Of a DNA stretch of 64,000 nucleotides, positions 1 through 9,180 are shown in pieces. The number at the start of each line of letters is the position of its first letter. Position 1 is the stretch's first letter. The notes under the pieces are model-generated. The model had not been told where the DNA came from, searched no databases, and saw nothing but the letters and a program-made list of their open reading frames with translations. The stretch is from positions 857,895 to 921,894 of the forward strand of contig NZ_SWFP01000003.1 of assembly GCF_005869225.1 (NCBI RefSeq), given 5' to 3'. The position numbers and the translations under genes were made by a program. The DNA comes from Dyadobacter bucti. GTDB lineage: Bacteria; Bacteroidota; Bacteroidia; Cytophagales; Spirosomataceae.

Positions 1-1
1 T

Positions 2-2347
2 TCCAAAGGCGTTGAATTTGCTAGTGTTGCATTATTCAGAGTTGCGGATAACAAAGCGGTAGATGGTTGTACCGCCGACGAGAACGGGAAATTCTCAATT
101 GTCAAAGTAGCTCCGGGTGAATACAAACTGCTTATTTCATTCATCGGTTTCAAGGATAAGTCCATTGATAATATCAAAGTTGAAAAAGGAAAAGATATTG
201 ACCTCGGCTCTGTTCGGCTTGCAGGAAGTGTGCAGAATTTGCAGGAAGTAACGATTACAGGTGAAAAGTCCATGATTGAAGAGAAAGTGGACAGGCTGGT
301 GTTCAATGCTGAAAAAGATATTACATCAAAGGGCGGCGATGCATCCGATCTGCTGAGGAAAGTGCCGATGCTCTCCGTGGACCTGGACGGCAATGTCTCG
401 CTCAGAGGTAGCTCCAATATCCGTGTTTTGATCAATAACAAGCCTTCTACGATCCTGGCCAGCAACGTTGCGGACGCTTTAAAACAGATTCCCGCAGATA
501 TGATCAAGTCTGTGGAAGTGATCACATCTCCTTCTGCGAAATATGATGCTGAAGGATCGGGAGGTATCATCAATATCATTACCAAAAAGAATAATCTTCA
601 GGGGCTTATACTGAACGTGGATTCGGGCGTGGGTAACAGAGGTACCAATCTGGGCCTGAACGGAAGTTACAGAAAAGGCAAGATGGGTTTTACGCTGGGC
701 GGTTTTGGCCGGGCATTTTATAACAAAGCTGAATCCACTTTAAACCAGACTACTTTCTCGGGAGGAAATTCCTATCTCACCAATCAGACTTCGAACGCGA
801 AGGACAGAGGGATGTTTGGGCAGTATTCTTTGGGATGGGATTACGATCTCGGTAAAAATCAGGCACTTTCTGCCGGCTTGCGCTACGGGACAAGAAATTT
901 TCTCCAGAAACAAAACCTTACCATCAACCAGTTTGAGAACAATGCGCTGGATGCCACATCTCAAAGGAAAGTAGACCGCAAGGATCTGTCGGGAACGGTG
1001 GATTTCAATGTGGATTACATTCGTACATTCAAACCGCAACAGGAATGGAGCATCTCCACTTTGTATAGCAGAACAGGGCTTACCAACAATTTCAATACGG
1101 ATTTATTGGGTGAATCGGGCAGTGTGGAAGGTCGGTTGAAAAACGAGAACAAGAACCATAATTCGGAATTTACATTGCAGACCGATTATCAGACTCCGAT
1201 CGGAAAAAACCAGTTGGTGGAATTTGGCGCAAAAGGTATTTTCAGGACTGTTGACAGTGATTTTAAATACCTAATAGGAACTGAATCGGGAGACTTTATA
1301 TTCAACAGCAGCCAGCCTTCCGGCTCGCTGAACTATAACCAGAATGTTGCTGCAGGATACATTTCTTACACGCTGACCACCAAAAATAAATACACTTTTA
1401 AAGCCGGAACAAGATATGAGTACACCGGAATTACGGCTGATATGGGAGAGCAAGGCAAAGTTTCAATTCCTAATTACGGAAATCTGGTGCCCAGCATTAA
1501 CGTTTCCAAAAGTATTTCGGGTAGTACCACTTTGAAAGCTGCATATAACCGAAGAATTCAGCGCCCTGGAATCCAGCAATTGAACCCGAATGTCAACTTG
1601 TCCAATCCGCAGAGCATCAGTACCGGTAATCCTGCGCTTAGCCCCGAACTTACGGATAATTTTGAGGTTGGTTTGAGTTCAAATATTAAGAAGACCTATT
1701 TCAATTTTTCAGCTTTTGCACGGCAGACCAACAATTCAATTACGCAGGTAAGAATGGCGGTGGATACACTGCAAGGCGCGATCGTAACTACCTATGAAAA
1801 CATCGGAAAGCAGCAGGCGTATGGTTTTAACCTTTTCGCGAACGTTTATCTTACCCCCAAATGGACATTAAACGGTAGTGTGGATGTATTGCATTCTTAT
1901 TTATCCGGGCAGACCGTAAATGCAGAAGGCACGTCGGAAGCAGTGAGTAATTCAGGCTTCAATTATGGAGGACGTCTGATGTCGCAGCTTTCTCTTCCAC
2001 AGGGTTGGGGATTACAGGCATTCGGTTTTTATCGTGGAAAGGAAATCCAGCTTCAGGGCACACGTACCGGTTTTTATATGTATGCATTAGGGTTTAAAAA
2101 GGATTTTGCAAATAAGAAAGGAAGTATCGGATTTGCAGCCGAGAACTTTATGACCAAGGGTGTGAGGTTTACATCAGATCTCAATTCGGCCCAGTTTGCA
2201 CAGTCCAGCCGGACACAGCTTTATAACCGGAATTTTAAAATAACGCTGAATTATTCTATCGGTAAAATGAGTTTTGATGCACCGAAAAAGAAGACGAAAT
2301 CGGTTAGTAATACAGACGTTGTCGGTGGTGGGGGAGACCAGAAATAA
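2..2347 (+). CDS. TonB-dependent receptor, outer membrane (5' partial)
   Basis: The frame is open from base 2, so the gene begins before the window; the GTG at 230 is internal. The first ~75 visible residues form a carboxypeptidase-regulatory-like (CarboxypepD_reg) beta domain (DGCTADENGKF, then LLISFIGFKD). The plug follows (VPMLSVDLDGNVSLRGSSNIRVLIN; ITSPSAKYDAEGSGGIINI), then a long beta-barrel rich in aromatic and Asn/Gly strands. This matches the Bacteroidota receptors with outer-membrane-protein-beta fold that import siderophores, glycans or peptides; the substrate cannot be read from sequence. No SusD partner lies downstream, so a glycan-utilisation locus is unlikely. The C-terminus carries a Lys-rich then Gly-rich tail (VVGGGGDQK). 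Confidence 0.9.
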   Translation, partial: SKGVEFASVALFRVADNKAVDGCTADENGKFSIVKVAPGEYKLLISFIGFKDKSIDNIKVEKGKDIDLGSVRLAGSVQNLQEVTITGEKSMIEEKVDRLVFNAEKDITSKGGDASDLLRKVPMLSVDLDGNVSLRGSSNIRVLINNKPSTILASNVADALKQIPADMIKSVEVITSPSAKYDAEGSGGIINIITKKNNLQGLILNVDSGVGNRGTNLGLNGSYRKGKMGFTLGGFGRAFYNKAESTLNQTTFSGGNSYLTNQTSNAKDRGMFGQYSLGWDYDLGKNQALSAGLRYGTRNFLQKQNLTINQFENNALDATSQRKVDRKDLSGTVDFNVDYIRTFKPQQEWSISTLYSRTGLTNNFNTDLLGESGSVEGRLKNENKNHNSEFTLQTDYQTPIGKNQLVEFGAKGIFRTVDSDFKYLIGTESGDFIFNSSQPSGSLNYNQNVAAGYISYTLTTKNKYTFKAGTRYEYTGITADMGEQGKVSIPNYGNLVPSINVSKSISGSTTLKAAYNRRIQRPGIQQLNPNVNLSNPQSISTGNPALSPELTDNFEVGLSSNIKKTYFNFSAFARQTNNSITQVRMAVDTLQGAIVTTYENIGKQQAYGFNLFANVYLTPKWTLNGSVDVLHSYLSGQTVNAEGTSEAVSNSGFNYGGRLMSQLSLPQGWGLQAFGFYRGKEIQLQGTRTGFYMYALGFKKDFANKKGSIGFAAENFMTKGVRFTSDLNSAQFAQSSRTQLYNRNFKITLNYSIGKMSFDAPKKKTKSVSNTDVVGGGGDQK

Positions 2348-2377
2348 TTACCAATGAGCTGACGTTTAAATATGGAC

Positions 2378-2411
2378 AAAAAAGACAGATTCTACGGGAT
2401 CTGTCTTTTTT
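2378..2411 (+). terminator. Intrinsic terminator of the TonB receptor gene
   Basis: AAAAAAGACAGAT is followed by a short loop and then ATCTGTCTTTTTT, giving a 12-13 bp stem ending in a T tract about 30 bp after the receptor stop codon. Confidence 0.8.
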
Positions 2412-2536
2412 GTTTTGTGTTACGCATATAAATTACAGAAAGCCGACGCTTTACATTTCGTTATTATAACGAGATATTTGTGTATTTTTGAAATACAACG
2501 ATTTGATTGAGGGGATAAACTAAAAAGCGACAAACC

Positions 2537-3238
2537 ATGAAATGGTCTTTTGTAATTCGTGAAAAACTGAAAGCTGCATTTTTGCTTGGTGGGATAATGG
2601 TCCTGATTATTTTGGGCAACCTTTTTTCACGACATAACATGGAAGGCATAAACAAGTCGTTCTCGTCAATTTATCAGGATCGGCTGATTCCGGCCACTAC
2701 GATTATCTATCTGACAGAAAACCTGTATACAAAGCGGCTTTCGCTCGAAAAATTTGTGTTGTCAAAAGAGATCAAATCAGCCGAGGAGATCAGGGCGCAA
2801 CTTCAGATGAACAACAATAGTATTGATTCGCTCGTACAGATTTTTGAAAAAACATATCTTGTCGATCAGGAGGCTAAGAGTTTATCGGGCTTGAAAGACC
2901 GCATCAATGAATATGTTTCATTGGAAAAAATGATAATCAACCTATGCGCGGCAGGCCTCCATGAAGAAGGGAAGGCGCTTTTTGCGGGGGATGGTGCCCA
3001 TACTTTTCAAAGTACAATCGATACGCTGAACGAGTTGACCAGCATTCAGTCTATTGTCGGCAAGGAGCTGATGAGCGAATCGAAAAGCAATATGGCAAGT
3101 TTCGGTATTATTTCCTTCTTGCAAATCGCGCTCTCGGTAATAATCGGCCTGATCATTCTTGTTCTGATCCAGAATTCCGGCATCATCAACAATCCCAAGA
3201 TTGTAGCAGAAAAGAACCAATATTTTAACCTGAATTAA
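2537..3238 (+). CDS. Four-helix-bundle membrane sensor-like protein
   Basis: This 233-residue protein has a TM helix near residues 12-30 (AAFLLGGIMVLIILGNLF), an all-helical extracytoplasmic segment of about 160 residues, and a second TM helix near 192-212 (ISFLQIALSVIIGLIILVLI). The layout matches the 4HB sensor domain of methyl-accepting chemotaxis proteins and related receptors (family knowledge). The protein stops about 20 residues after the second TM helix, so there is no HAMP, kinase or MCP signalling domain. It is either a stand-alone sensor or structural membrane protein, or a truncated receptor. It is monocistronic between two terminators. Confidence 0.65.
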   Translation: MKWSFVIREKLKAAFLLGGIMVLIILGNLFSRHNMEGINKSFSSIYQDRLIPATTIIYLTENLYTKRLSLEKFVLSKEIKSAEEIRAQLQMNNNSIDSLVQIFEKTYLVDQEAKSLSGLKDRINEYVSLEKMIINLCAAGLHEEGKALFAGDGAHTFQSTIDTLNELTSIQSIVGKELMSESKSNMASFGIISFLQIALSVIIGLIILVLIQNSGIINNPKIVAEKNQYFNLN

Positions 3239-3252
3239 ATACGATAGGTATC

Positions 3253-3292
3253 CAAATAAAATGGTCAGGAACGCCTCCTGACCATTTTATTT
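3253..3292. terminator. Bidirectional terminator between convergent genes
   Basis: A near-perfect 18-bp inverted repeat (CAAATAAAATGGTCAGGA / TCCTGACCATTTTATTTG) with a 4-5 nt loop sits between the convergent genes ending at 3238 and 3311. The A/T-rich outer arms can serve as U-tracts on either strand. Confidence 0.85.
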
Positions 3293-3310
3293 GGAAAATC
3301 AATCCAATCA

Positions 3311-3862
3311 CTACTGACCGACTTTCCGGCCTTTCAAAGTTTCTCTTGAATTTTTGACCTGTTTAAGCAAGTCTTTTTTCACGAACAACCGCGTACCGCT
3401 TCCTCCCTGCATGTCAAATGTCCGTTCTTTATATTGAAATTTATTATTGGGCAGAACGTCAAGAAAATAATGTTGTCCGCTCAGGTTGAATTTCATCCCT
3501 TTTGTATCCTGCTGTGTGTCGTCCCATGAAACATTGATAACGCCGTTGTCAGAGCTCAAAGAAACACCCGGTGTAAAAGGAAGTACATTGATAGTCTGGA
3601 TGCTCTTGCCATTGCTCATTGTGATCTGTCCTTCGGGATTGACTTTGATATCGTTCGGGTCCACAACTTCGCGGCGGATATTGATTGCTTTATCGTTGAA
3701 GAACTGCACTTTTTCAATCGGGATATTGGCGGCTTCCAGGTCTCTTCTTAAATCTTCTGTAAATACTGTGTAATTGGAGAGGGGCACTGAATTCATGGTG
3801 GTACAAGCCGAAACGCTGCTTAAAATTAGTACACCGGCAAAAAGTTTTTTAATCAGATTCAT
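3311..3862 (-). CDS. Putative lipoprotein of unknown function
   Basis: A 183-residue protein with a clear lipoprotein signal: MNLIKK, a hydrophobic stretch, then the lipobox SVSAC with Cys20. The remainder looks beta-rich (GKSIQTINVLPFTPGVSLSS; GQHYFLDVLPNNKFQYKERTF) with a basic C-terminal tail (SRETLKGRKVGQ). I do not recognise a family. It is divergent from htpG across about 250 bp and ends at the shared bidirectional terminator, so it is probably transcribed alone. Confidence 0.65.
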   Translation of the reverse strand: MNLIKKLFAGVLILSSVSACTTMNSVPLSNYTVFTEDLRRDLEAANIPIEKVQFFNDKAINIRREVVDPNDIKVNPEGQITMSNGKSIQTINVLPFTPGVSLSSDNGVINVSWDDTQQDTKGMKFNLSGQHYFLDVLPNNKFQYKERTFDMQGGSGTRLFVKKDLLKQVKNSRETLKGRKVGQ

Positions 3863-4109
3863 ATTTATATAATTCGTGTTTCTTGTGGACTCTATTTGGA
3901 TGATTGCGGTTTTTAAATGCTTTTATGGACGCAATATTAACAAAAAAGACGATGAGTTACCAACCAATCGATTGATGGTATCCGCAGTATCTTCCTACTG
4001 ACAATGTGTCAGCAGGATTGGGTTTTGATTGTATTTGGAACGCATATTTTTAGTGCGTATTGCAGGACAGAAAACAATTCTAAAATATAAAACCAAAAAA
4101 CAAACCATT

Positions 4110-5948
4110 ATGGAATCAGTGATTCAGGAAAAAGGAAATCTCAGTATTCACACCGAGAACATCTTTCCGATTATTAAAAAATTCCTTTACTCGGACCACG
4201 AAATTTTTTTAAGAGAATTGGTATCAAATGCAGTTGATGCTTCTCAGAAAATTAAAAAGCTGGCTTCTTACGGAGAGTTTAACGGGGAGCTGGGGGATTT
4301 GAAGGTAGTTGTTAAGCTTGATGTTCAGGCTAAAACAATTACTATCAGTGACAAAGGTATCGGTATGACGGCCGATGAAATTAAAAAGTATATCAATCAA
4401 ATCGCATTTTCAGGCGCTACTGAATTTGTTGAAAAATATAAAGACAAAGGCGAGGACGGCAAAGGTGACAAGGGAATCATCGGCCATTTCGGGCTGGGCT
4501 TCTATTCTGCTTATATGGTTTCAGAAAACGTCGAGATCATTACCAAGTCATACAAGGACGGTGCAGAGGCCGTGCGGTGGCAATGTGACGGTTCGACCGA
4601 GTTTGAACTGACCAGTGCTGAAAAAGACGAGCGTGGTTCGGATATTATCCTGCATATTGCCGGGGATTCGGAAGAGTTTTTGGATGCAAGCCGCTTGCGT
4701 GGTATTCTTGAAAAATACGGGAAGTTCCTTCCGATTGAAATCGAGTTTGAAGACAAGATCATTAACAACCCGAATCCGATCTGGACCAAAAATCCTTCCG
4801 AACTGACTGACGAGGATTACCTTGCTTTCTATAAAGAACTACATCCTTTCAGTGAAGACCCTCTTTTTTGGATCCATTTAAATGTTGATTATCCGTTTAA
4901 TCTTACCGGAGTTCTTTATTTCCCGAAACTAAGAAATGATTTCCAGGGACAGCGTGAGAAAATCCAGCTTTACAGCCGCCAGGTTTTTATTACGGATGAA
5001 GTAAAAGATATCGTTCCGGATTTCCTTCAGTTACTGCATGGTGTGATTGATTCGCCGGATATTCCCCTTAACGTATCGAGAAGTTACCTGCAGGCAGATG
5101 GTAATGTGAAGAAGATCAATGGCTACATTACCAGAAAGGTAGCGGACAAGTTGCTTGAAATCTTCAGAAATGATCGTGAAGGTTTTGAAAAGAAATTCGA
5201 TGATATCGGCCTTTTCGTGAAGTATGGTATTATCAGTGATGATAAATTCTATGAAAAAGCGAAAGACTTCTGTCTTGTAAAAAATACAGAAGGAAAATTC
5301 TTCACCTTCGAAGAGTACCGTGAGCATATCAAAGAAAACCAGACAGACAAAAATGATATGCTGGTTTGGCTTTACACCACCGACGAGAAAAAACAGGATG
5401 CGTTTATTCAGTCGGCGAAGAAGAGAAGTTACGACGTGCTTGCACTGACCAGTGTAATTGATTCACATTTTATCAATGCACTTGAACAAAAAATAGAGAA
5501 AACGACTGTAAAGCGTGTGGATGCGGATACGCTTGATAAGCTCGTTGAAAAGGATGTGAAGCTTGAGAGCATTCTGTCGGCGGATGATCAGGAAAAGGTG
5601 AAGAAGATTTTTGAAGAGGTTGCAGGCAATAAGGGTGCTAACATCCAGGTGGAAGCTATGCCGGTTGACGAACTTCCAGTTGTCATTACTTTCCCTGAAT
5701 TTATGCGCCGCATGACCGATATGCAAGCTAGTTCCGGGCAGCGTTCTATGTTTGGTGATATGCCGTTGATGTCGACGGTTTCACTTAACTCCAACCATCC
5801 CGTAATTGGCCGGATCCTTCAAACGGAGAATGAGGAAAGTCAGAAAACACTTGCCAAGCAGGTTTATGACCTTGCGTTACTTTCACAAGGTTTGTTAGTC
5901 GGAAGTGACCTTACGCAGTTCATCCAGAGAACCGTAACTACGCTGTAA
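4110..5948 (+). CDS. htpG: Molecular chaperone HtpG (bacterial Hsp90)
   Basis: ATP-dependent cytoplasmic chaperone that remodels client proteins with the DnaK system (family knowledge). The N-terminal GHKL ATPase is intact: FLRELVSNAVDAS (motif I), ISDKGIGM (motif II) and GHFGLGFYSAYMVS (glycine-rich lid). The middle domain (FPKLRNDFQGQREKIQLYSRQVFITDE, quoted here in two parts: FPKLRNDFQGQ and LYSRQVFITDE) and a C-terminal dimerisation domain follow. I start it at the ATG giving MESVIQEKGN (613 residues), the usual HtpG N-terminus; the frame is open further upstream to 4029 but that extension has no family support. A terminator follows directly. Confidence 0.97.
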   Translation: MESVIQEKGNLSIHTENIFPIIKKFLYSDHEIFLRELVSNAVDASQKIKKLASYGEFNGELGDLKVVVKLDVQAKTITISDKGIGMTADEIKKYINQIAFSGATEFVEKYKDKGEDGKGDKGIIGHFGLGFYSAYMVSENVEIITKSYKDGAEAVRWQCDGSTEFELTSAEKDERGSDIILHIAGDSEEFLDASRLRGILEKYGKFLPIEIEFEDKIINNPNPIWTKNPSELTDEDYLAFYKELHPFSEDPLFWIHLNVDYPFNLTGVLYFPKLRNDFQGQREKIQLYSRQVFITDEVKDIVPDFLQLLHGVIDSPDIPLNVSRSYLQADGNVKKINGYITRKVADKLLEIFRNDREGFEKKFDDIGLFVKYGIISDDKFYEKAKDFCLVKNTEGKFFTFEEYREHIKENQTDKNDMLVWLYTTDEKKQDAFIQSAKKRSYDVLALTSVIDSHFINALEQKIEKTTVKRVDADTLDKLVEKDVKLESILSADDQEKVKKIFEEVAGNKGANIQVEAMPVDELPVVITFPEFMRRMTDMQASSGQRSMFGDMPLMSTVSLNSNHPVIGRILQTENEESQKTLAKQVYDLALLSQGLLVGSDLTQFIQRTVTTL

Positions 5949-5963
5949 GCGAGTAATCGTTAT

Positions 5964-6010
5964 CAATAAAAAACCGCCCAGGATTATAGATCTTGGGCGG
6001 TTTTTTATTG
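5964..6010 (+). terminator. Intrinsic terminator of htpG
   Basis: CAATAAAAAACCGCCCA pairs with TGGGCGGTTTTTTATTG around a short loop. The GC-rich stem core is flanked by an A tract and a T tract, so it can act in both directions. Confidence 0.9.
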
Positions 6011-6083
6011 ATCGGAAAATTCCAACAAAACTAACCGTTTCCGGTGGCTTTGAAATCAATTCTGATTTGAAACTGAAATCATT

Positions 6084-7190
6084 TTAGTTTAAAACGAGCT
6101 CACCAAGTGCTTTTTTGGTGAATCCTTTCAATTCGGCTGTACGTTGCTCGTGGATTTTTTTGGTCCAGGCCGGATCTGCCAGTAAAGGACGGCCTACTGC
6201 AACGAGGTCAAAATCGCCACGGTCCATTCTCCGCACCAGCTCATCCAGCGAAGCGGGCTGCGAACTTTCACCTGCAAACGCAGCCAGAAATTCTCCGTTC
6301 AGGCCAATGGAACCAACTGTAATGGTCGCTTTTCCACTTACCTTTTTAGCCCAACCAGCAAAATTAAGGTCAGAACCATCGAACTCAGACTCCCAGAAAC
6401 GGCGTTGCGAACAGTGGAAAATATCGACGCCTGCATCTGCCAGCGGCGTTAGCCAAGCCTCCATCTCCTGAGGGGTTTTTGCCAGCTGGTTAGTATATGC
6501 AGAGGGTTTCCATTGCGATAACCGCAGAATTACGGCAAATTCTTCACCTACTTGCTTTCGCACTTCCTTGATCACTTCGACTGCGAACCGGCTGCGTTCA
6601 GGTAAAGTTTTTCCACCGAAGATATCAGTTCTTTGGTTCGTTTCTTCCCAAAAGAACTGGTCGATCAGGTATCCGTGTGCGCCATGAAGTTCAAGTGTAT
6701 CAAAACCCAATCTTTTTGCATCTGCAGCAGCACGGCCAAATGCCGCGATCGTATCAGCAATATCACTGTCTGTCATAGCCTTTCCATTCTTAAAGCCAGG
6801 CCGCCCGAAGCCGGAAGGACCTTCAAAAGGCTCAGCAGGAAGCCACCCGGAATGGTGATCATCCATCACGCCCATGTGCCATATTTGCGGCCCCATTGAA
6901 CCTCCGGCAGTATGCACACCATCAATGACCTTTTGCCAGCCAGCCAATGCTTCAGTTCCATAGAAGTGCGGGATATTGGGATCGTTAGATGATGCAACGC
7001 GTTCGATAACAGTTCCTTCAGACAATATCAAACCTACTTCGCCTTGCGCACGCTTGGCATAATATGCTGCTACCAGGTCGGTAGGAACGCCATCGGGGGA
7101 GAAAGATCGTGTCATGGGGGCCATAACGATCCGGTTCTTTATATTCAATGATTTCAGGTTAAAAGGCCTGAATAGACTATCCATGTTCAT
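6084..7190 (-). CDS. Old Yellow Enzyme family NADH:flavin oxidoreductase / alkene reductase
   Basis: A 368-residue FMN-dependent TIM-barrel oxidoreductase. Family features are visible: N-terminal FRPFNLKSLNIKNRIVMAPMTR, the FMN/substrate region HGAHGYLIDQFFWEETNQR, and the C-terminal phosphate-binding strand DLVAVGRPLLADPAWTKKI. Members reduce activated C=C bonds of enals, enones, nitro-alkenes or nitrate esters with NAD(P)H; the physiological substrate is unknown. The gene lies 21 bp downstream of an ArsR-type repressor on the same strand, so a detoxification enzyme co-transcribed with its regulator is the simplest reading (inference). Confidence 0.9.
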   Translation of the reverse strand: MNMDSLFRPFNLKSLNIKNRIVMAPMTRSFSPDGVPTDLVAAYYAKRAQGEVGLILSEGTVIERVASSNDPNIPHFYGTEALAGWQKVIDGVHTAGGSMGPQIWHMGVMDDHHSGWLPAEPFEGPSGFGRPGFKNGKAMTDSDIADTIAAFGRAAADAKRLGFDTLELHGAHGYLIDQFFWEETNQRTDIFGGKTLPERSRFAVEVIKEVRKQVGEEFAVILRLSQWKPSAYTNQLAKTPQEMEAWLTPLADAGVDIFHCSQRRFWESEFDGSDLNFAGWAKKVSGKATITVGSIGLNGEFLAAFAGESSQPASLDELVRRMDRGDFDLVAVGRPLLADPAWTKKIHEQRTAELKGFTKKALGELVLN

Positions 7191-7211
7191 ACACTAGTTG
7201 TTATTAATTAA

Positions 7212-7511
7212 TTATAATTCTGATTGAATAAGCTGGCTCAATGCTGCAAATGCTTCCTCATTACGGCGGTAATAAGTCCATTGACCCAGGCGGGTTGATT
7301 TTACTAGGCCTGCGCGCTGAAGAGTAGTTAAATATTCGGATACAGTGGATTGTGTGAGCCCGGCCTTCTGCTGGATCTGACCAACACAAACGCCATGCTC
7401 AAACCCGAATTCTTTCTGACCGGGGAAACTATCCTCCGGCTCTTTAAGCCATGCAAGGATATTTAGCCGCGTTTTATTAGATAATGCCTTGAAGATCTCT
7501 ACTTGTTCCAT
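7212..7511 (-). CDS. ArsR/SmtB-family winged-helix transcriptional repressor
   Basis: A 99-residue helix-turn-helix regulator: MEQVEIFKALSNKTRLNILAW (quoted start MEQVEIFKALSNKTR), recognition helix GLTQSTVSEYLTTLQRAG and wing VKSTRLGQWTYYRRNE. I choose the ATG at 7511 rather than the upstream one at 7565, because a perfect palindrome at 7520-7547 would otherwise lie inside the coding sequence; at 7511 it sits as an operator just before the start. Only one Cys (HGVCVGQI) stands where metal-sensing ArsR proteins have CxC, so metal sensing is not supported. It probably controls itself and the downstream flavin oxidoreductase. Confidence 0.85.
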   Translation of the reverse strand: MEQVEIFKALSNKTRLNILAWLKEPEDSFPGQKEFGFEHGVCVGQIQQKAGLTQSTVSEYLTTLQRAGLVKSTRLGQWTYYRRNEEAFAALSQLIQSEL

Positions 7512-7519
7512 AGCTCGGG

Positions 7520-7547
7520 AGATATATCGGCTTTTCTCGATATATCT
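7520..7547 (-). promoter_or_regulatory. Probable ArsR autoregulatory operator
   Basis: Perfect 10-bp inverted repeat AGATATATCG / CGATATATCT with an 8-nt spacer, ending 9 bp before the chosen start codon of the ArsR-like gene. Size and position fit a winged-helix dimer operator. Confidence 0.6.
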
Positions 7548-7837
7548 ATAAACATAGGATGCCAAATTTTAGTTTACAGGCGTATGATTTTTTATTGGGA
7601 AGGAAGGAAATGCAGTCAAAAATATCAATGCGCTAAGCAATTGATCTGAAGCGAGAGATGTACAGCTGGCATGTGTTCATCATAGCCAGTTGCAGTTATT
7701 TTGAAGATACTGATTAACTTATCTGTTCCATCTTTCCGCGGATAGAGGTACCAAAGCTGCACACGCGGAGATTTCGATTTGCAGAACGTAAATGTCCGAA
7801 ACTGATGTCTGGATAGTTCTTTTTAGAAGGTTAGATA

Positions 7838-8356
7838 CTACGGGTTTCTGCCGGCGATCAGCTGGTCTTTCAGCTTCTGCAATTCTTCCCACTTCCCTTC
7901 TTTTGCAAGGACGGCCTGTCCAGGCCAGGATCCTGGATCGTGAACCTGGAATCTTGGCCCGGCGCTTTTCAGGACGCCTGCTATTCTGACCGGGTTAATA
8001 TCAGCCAGCTGTTCGAAGGTATAGATGCCTTGTTTATTCAATAACTCTTCTATTCTGGGGCCAATTCCTTCGATGATTTTCAGGTCATCCGGATCACGTT
8101 TGGGTGCCGGATCGGGGTAAATAGTGCTGGCAATTTTAGCGGTAACAGGCACAAAAGGCCTATCCTTTTCAGCATCGACGTATCGGGCGAGTTCCTCTTT
8201 CTTTTCTTGGATGGTAATTTTGAGGTCGTCCACTTTTTTGCTAACAATACGTCTGCCGAGAAACCAGGCGAGATATGCGACTCCGCAAAGTGGTATTAAA
8301 ATTTCAGCTACTGAGATCAACAGATCCTGTAAGTCCAGTGTGGTAATATCTTTCAA
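7838..8356 (-). CDS. Membrane-anchored helix-hairpin-helix protein
   Basis: A 172-residue protein with an N-terminal TM helix (ISVAEILIPLCGVAYLAWFLG), a charged helical stretch (KKVDDLKITIQEKKEELARY) and a C-terminal helix-hairpin-helix module (DDLKIIEGIGPRIEELLNKQGIYTFEQLAD, seen in LKIIEGIGPRIEELL). This module resembles the HhH domain found in ribosomal protein L21-associated and DUF4332-like proteins (family knowledge); it usually implies nucleic-acid or protein contact. It is the last gene of a three-gene same-strand group with a short TM protein and an OmpA-like protein. Exact role unknown. Confidence 0.7.
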   Translation of the reverse strand: MKDITTLDLQDLLISVAEILIPLCGVAYLAWFLGRRIVSKKVDDLKITIQEKKEELARYVDAEKDRPFVPVTAKIASTIYPDPAPKRDPDDLKIIEGIGPRIEELLNKQGIYTFEQLADINPVRIAGVLKSAGPRFQVHDPGSWPGQAVLAKEGKWEELQKLKDQLIAGRNP

Positions 8357-8370
8357 GTTTTTCTCAAGGT

Positions 8371-8553
8371 TTATTTTTCGAAACGATAGTTTCTCAATTC
8401 ACGATTTAGTTTTGCCAGCCTGTGTTTAAGGCCTTTGACCTTTGATTTCTCTGATCGTAAACCGATCAGAAAACCAAGTATTGCAGTGACTGAAAACATC
8501 ACTGCGTAAGGCCATATTACTTGAAATCCTTCAAAAAGAGTTACTTCCTGCAT
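8371..8553 (-). CDS. Small single-TM protein with basic helical tail
   Basis: Sixty residues starting MQEVTLFEGF, with one TM helix (VIWPYAVMFSVTAILGFLIG) and a Lys/Arg-rich amphipathic tail (KSKVKGLKHRLAKLNRELRN). I start it at 8553 rather than the in-frame ATG at 8607, because the longer form would overlap the OmpA-like gene upstream. It lies 14 bp before the HhH membrane protein and 25 bp after the OmpA-like gene, so the three are probably one operon. No known family recognised. Confidence 0.6.
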   Translation of the reverse strand: MQEVTLFEGFQVIWPYAVMFSVTAILGFLIGLRSEKSKVKGLKHRLAKLNRELRNYRFEK

Positions 8554-8578
8554 CTTAAATAAATAAAAAAGTAAATAT

Positions 8579-9106
8579 TTATTGAGCAACAGCCGTAGTG
8601 GTACCATTGCTTACTCCAAGTTCGATAGCGCCTCTTACAGAATCTGCATCCATGACCATATCCGGTTTTACACGGGCTCTGAATTTGAGCAGGGAGTCGG
8701 GAAGGCCTTTGCTGAGAAAGTATTTTTTGATACGAAACGCCCTGGCGAGTCCGAGGTTGGGAAATACCGTTTTATTGGTTTCGTCGGCAGAATAAAAGCC
8801 CGTGATGGTCACAACTTTGCCGCGGGCAGTTGCGTAAGTAGTTAGTGAGTCCAGTATTTTTTTTACCGGATCAAGATCAAGACTGTCACCCGACCTGGCA
8901 AAACTGAAACCGCTTTTTGCAGGTTGGCTGGGCTTGTCCGCGTCAGCTGTTTTTACAGGTGCGGCCGGGAGAATTGTATCCATTTCCGTCAGCTGGCTTT
9001 TCATGGCCCACATGTCGGAATTTTTGAGTTTGAAAACGTGCCAATACGTTGATCCCAGGATCCAGATTGTAAGAAGAGTCCATAAAAAGAACTTACTTTT
9101 TGACAT
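8579..9106 (-). CDS. OmpA-like domain envelope protein
   Basis: A 175-residue protein with an N-terminal signal anchor (FFLWTLLTIWILGSTYWHVF), a Pro/Ala linker, and a C-terminal OmpA-like fold: FSFARSGDSLDLDPVKKILDSL, VVTITGFYSADETNK and the helix LGLARAFRIKKYFLSKGLP. The pattern is that of the peptidoglycan-binding OmpA family, with Ser/Ala replacing some usual residues, so peptidoglycan binding is inferred rather than certain. It is first in a three-gene group ending with the HhH protein. Confidence 0.75.
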   Translation of the reverse strand: MSKSKFFLWTLLTIWILGSTYWHVFKLKNSDMWAMKSQLTEMDTILPAAPVKTADADKPSQPAKSGFSFARSGDSLDLDPVKKILDSLTTYATARGKVVTITGFYSADETNKTVFPNLGLARAFRIKKYFLSKGLPDSLLKFRARVKPDMVMDADSVRGAIELGVSNGTTTAVAQ

Positions 9107-9180
9107 GTTCTATCCTATTTTCAGTAGTTGTGTAGTTTAATACAAAGCAGTTTTTCCGAGCATCATACCCTTAAAACCAA

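Noticed and set aside
4029..4109. Longer N-terminus for htpG
   Set aside because: HtpG proteins begin close to the MESVIQEKGN-type start; the extra 27 residues have no family match.
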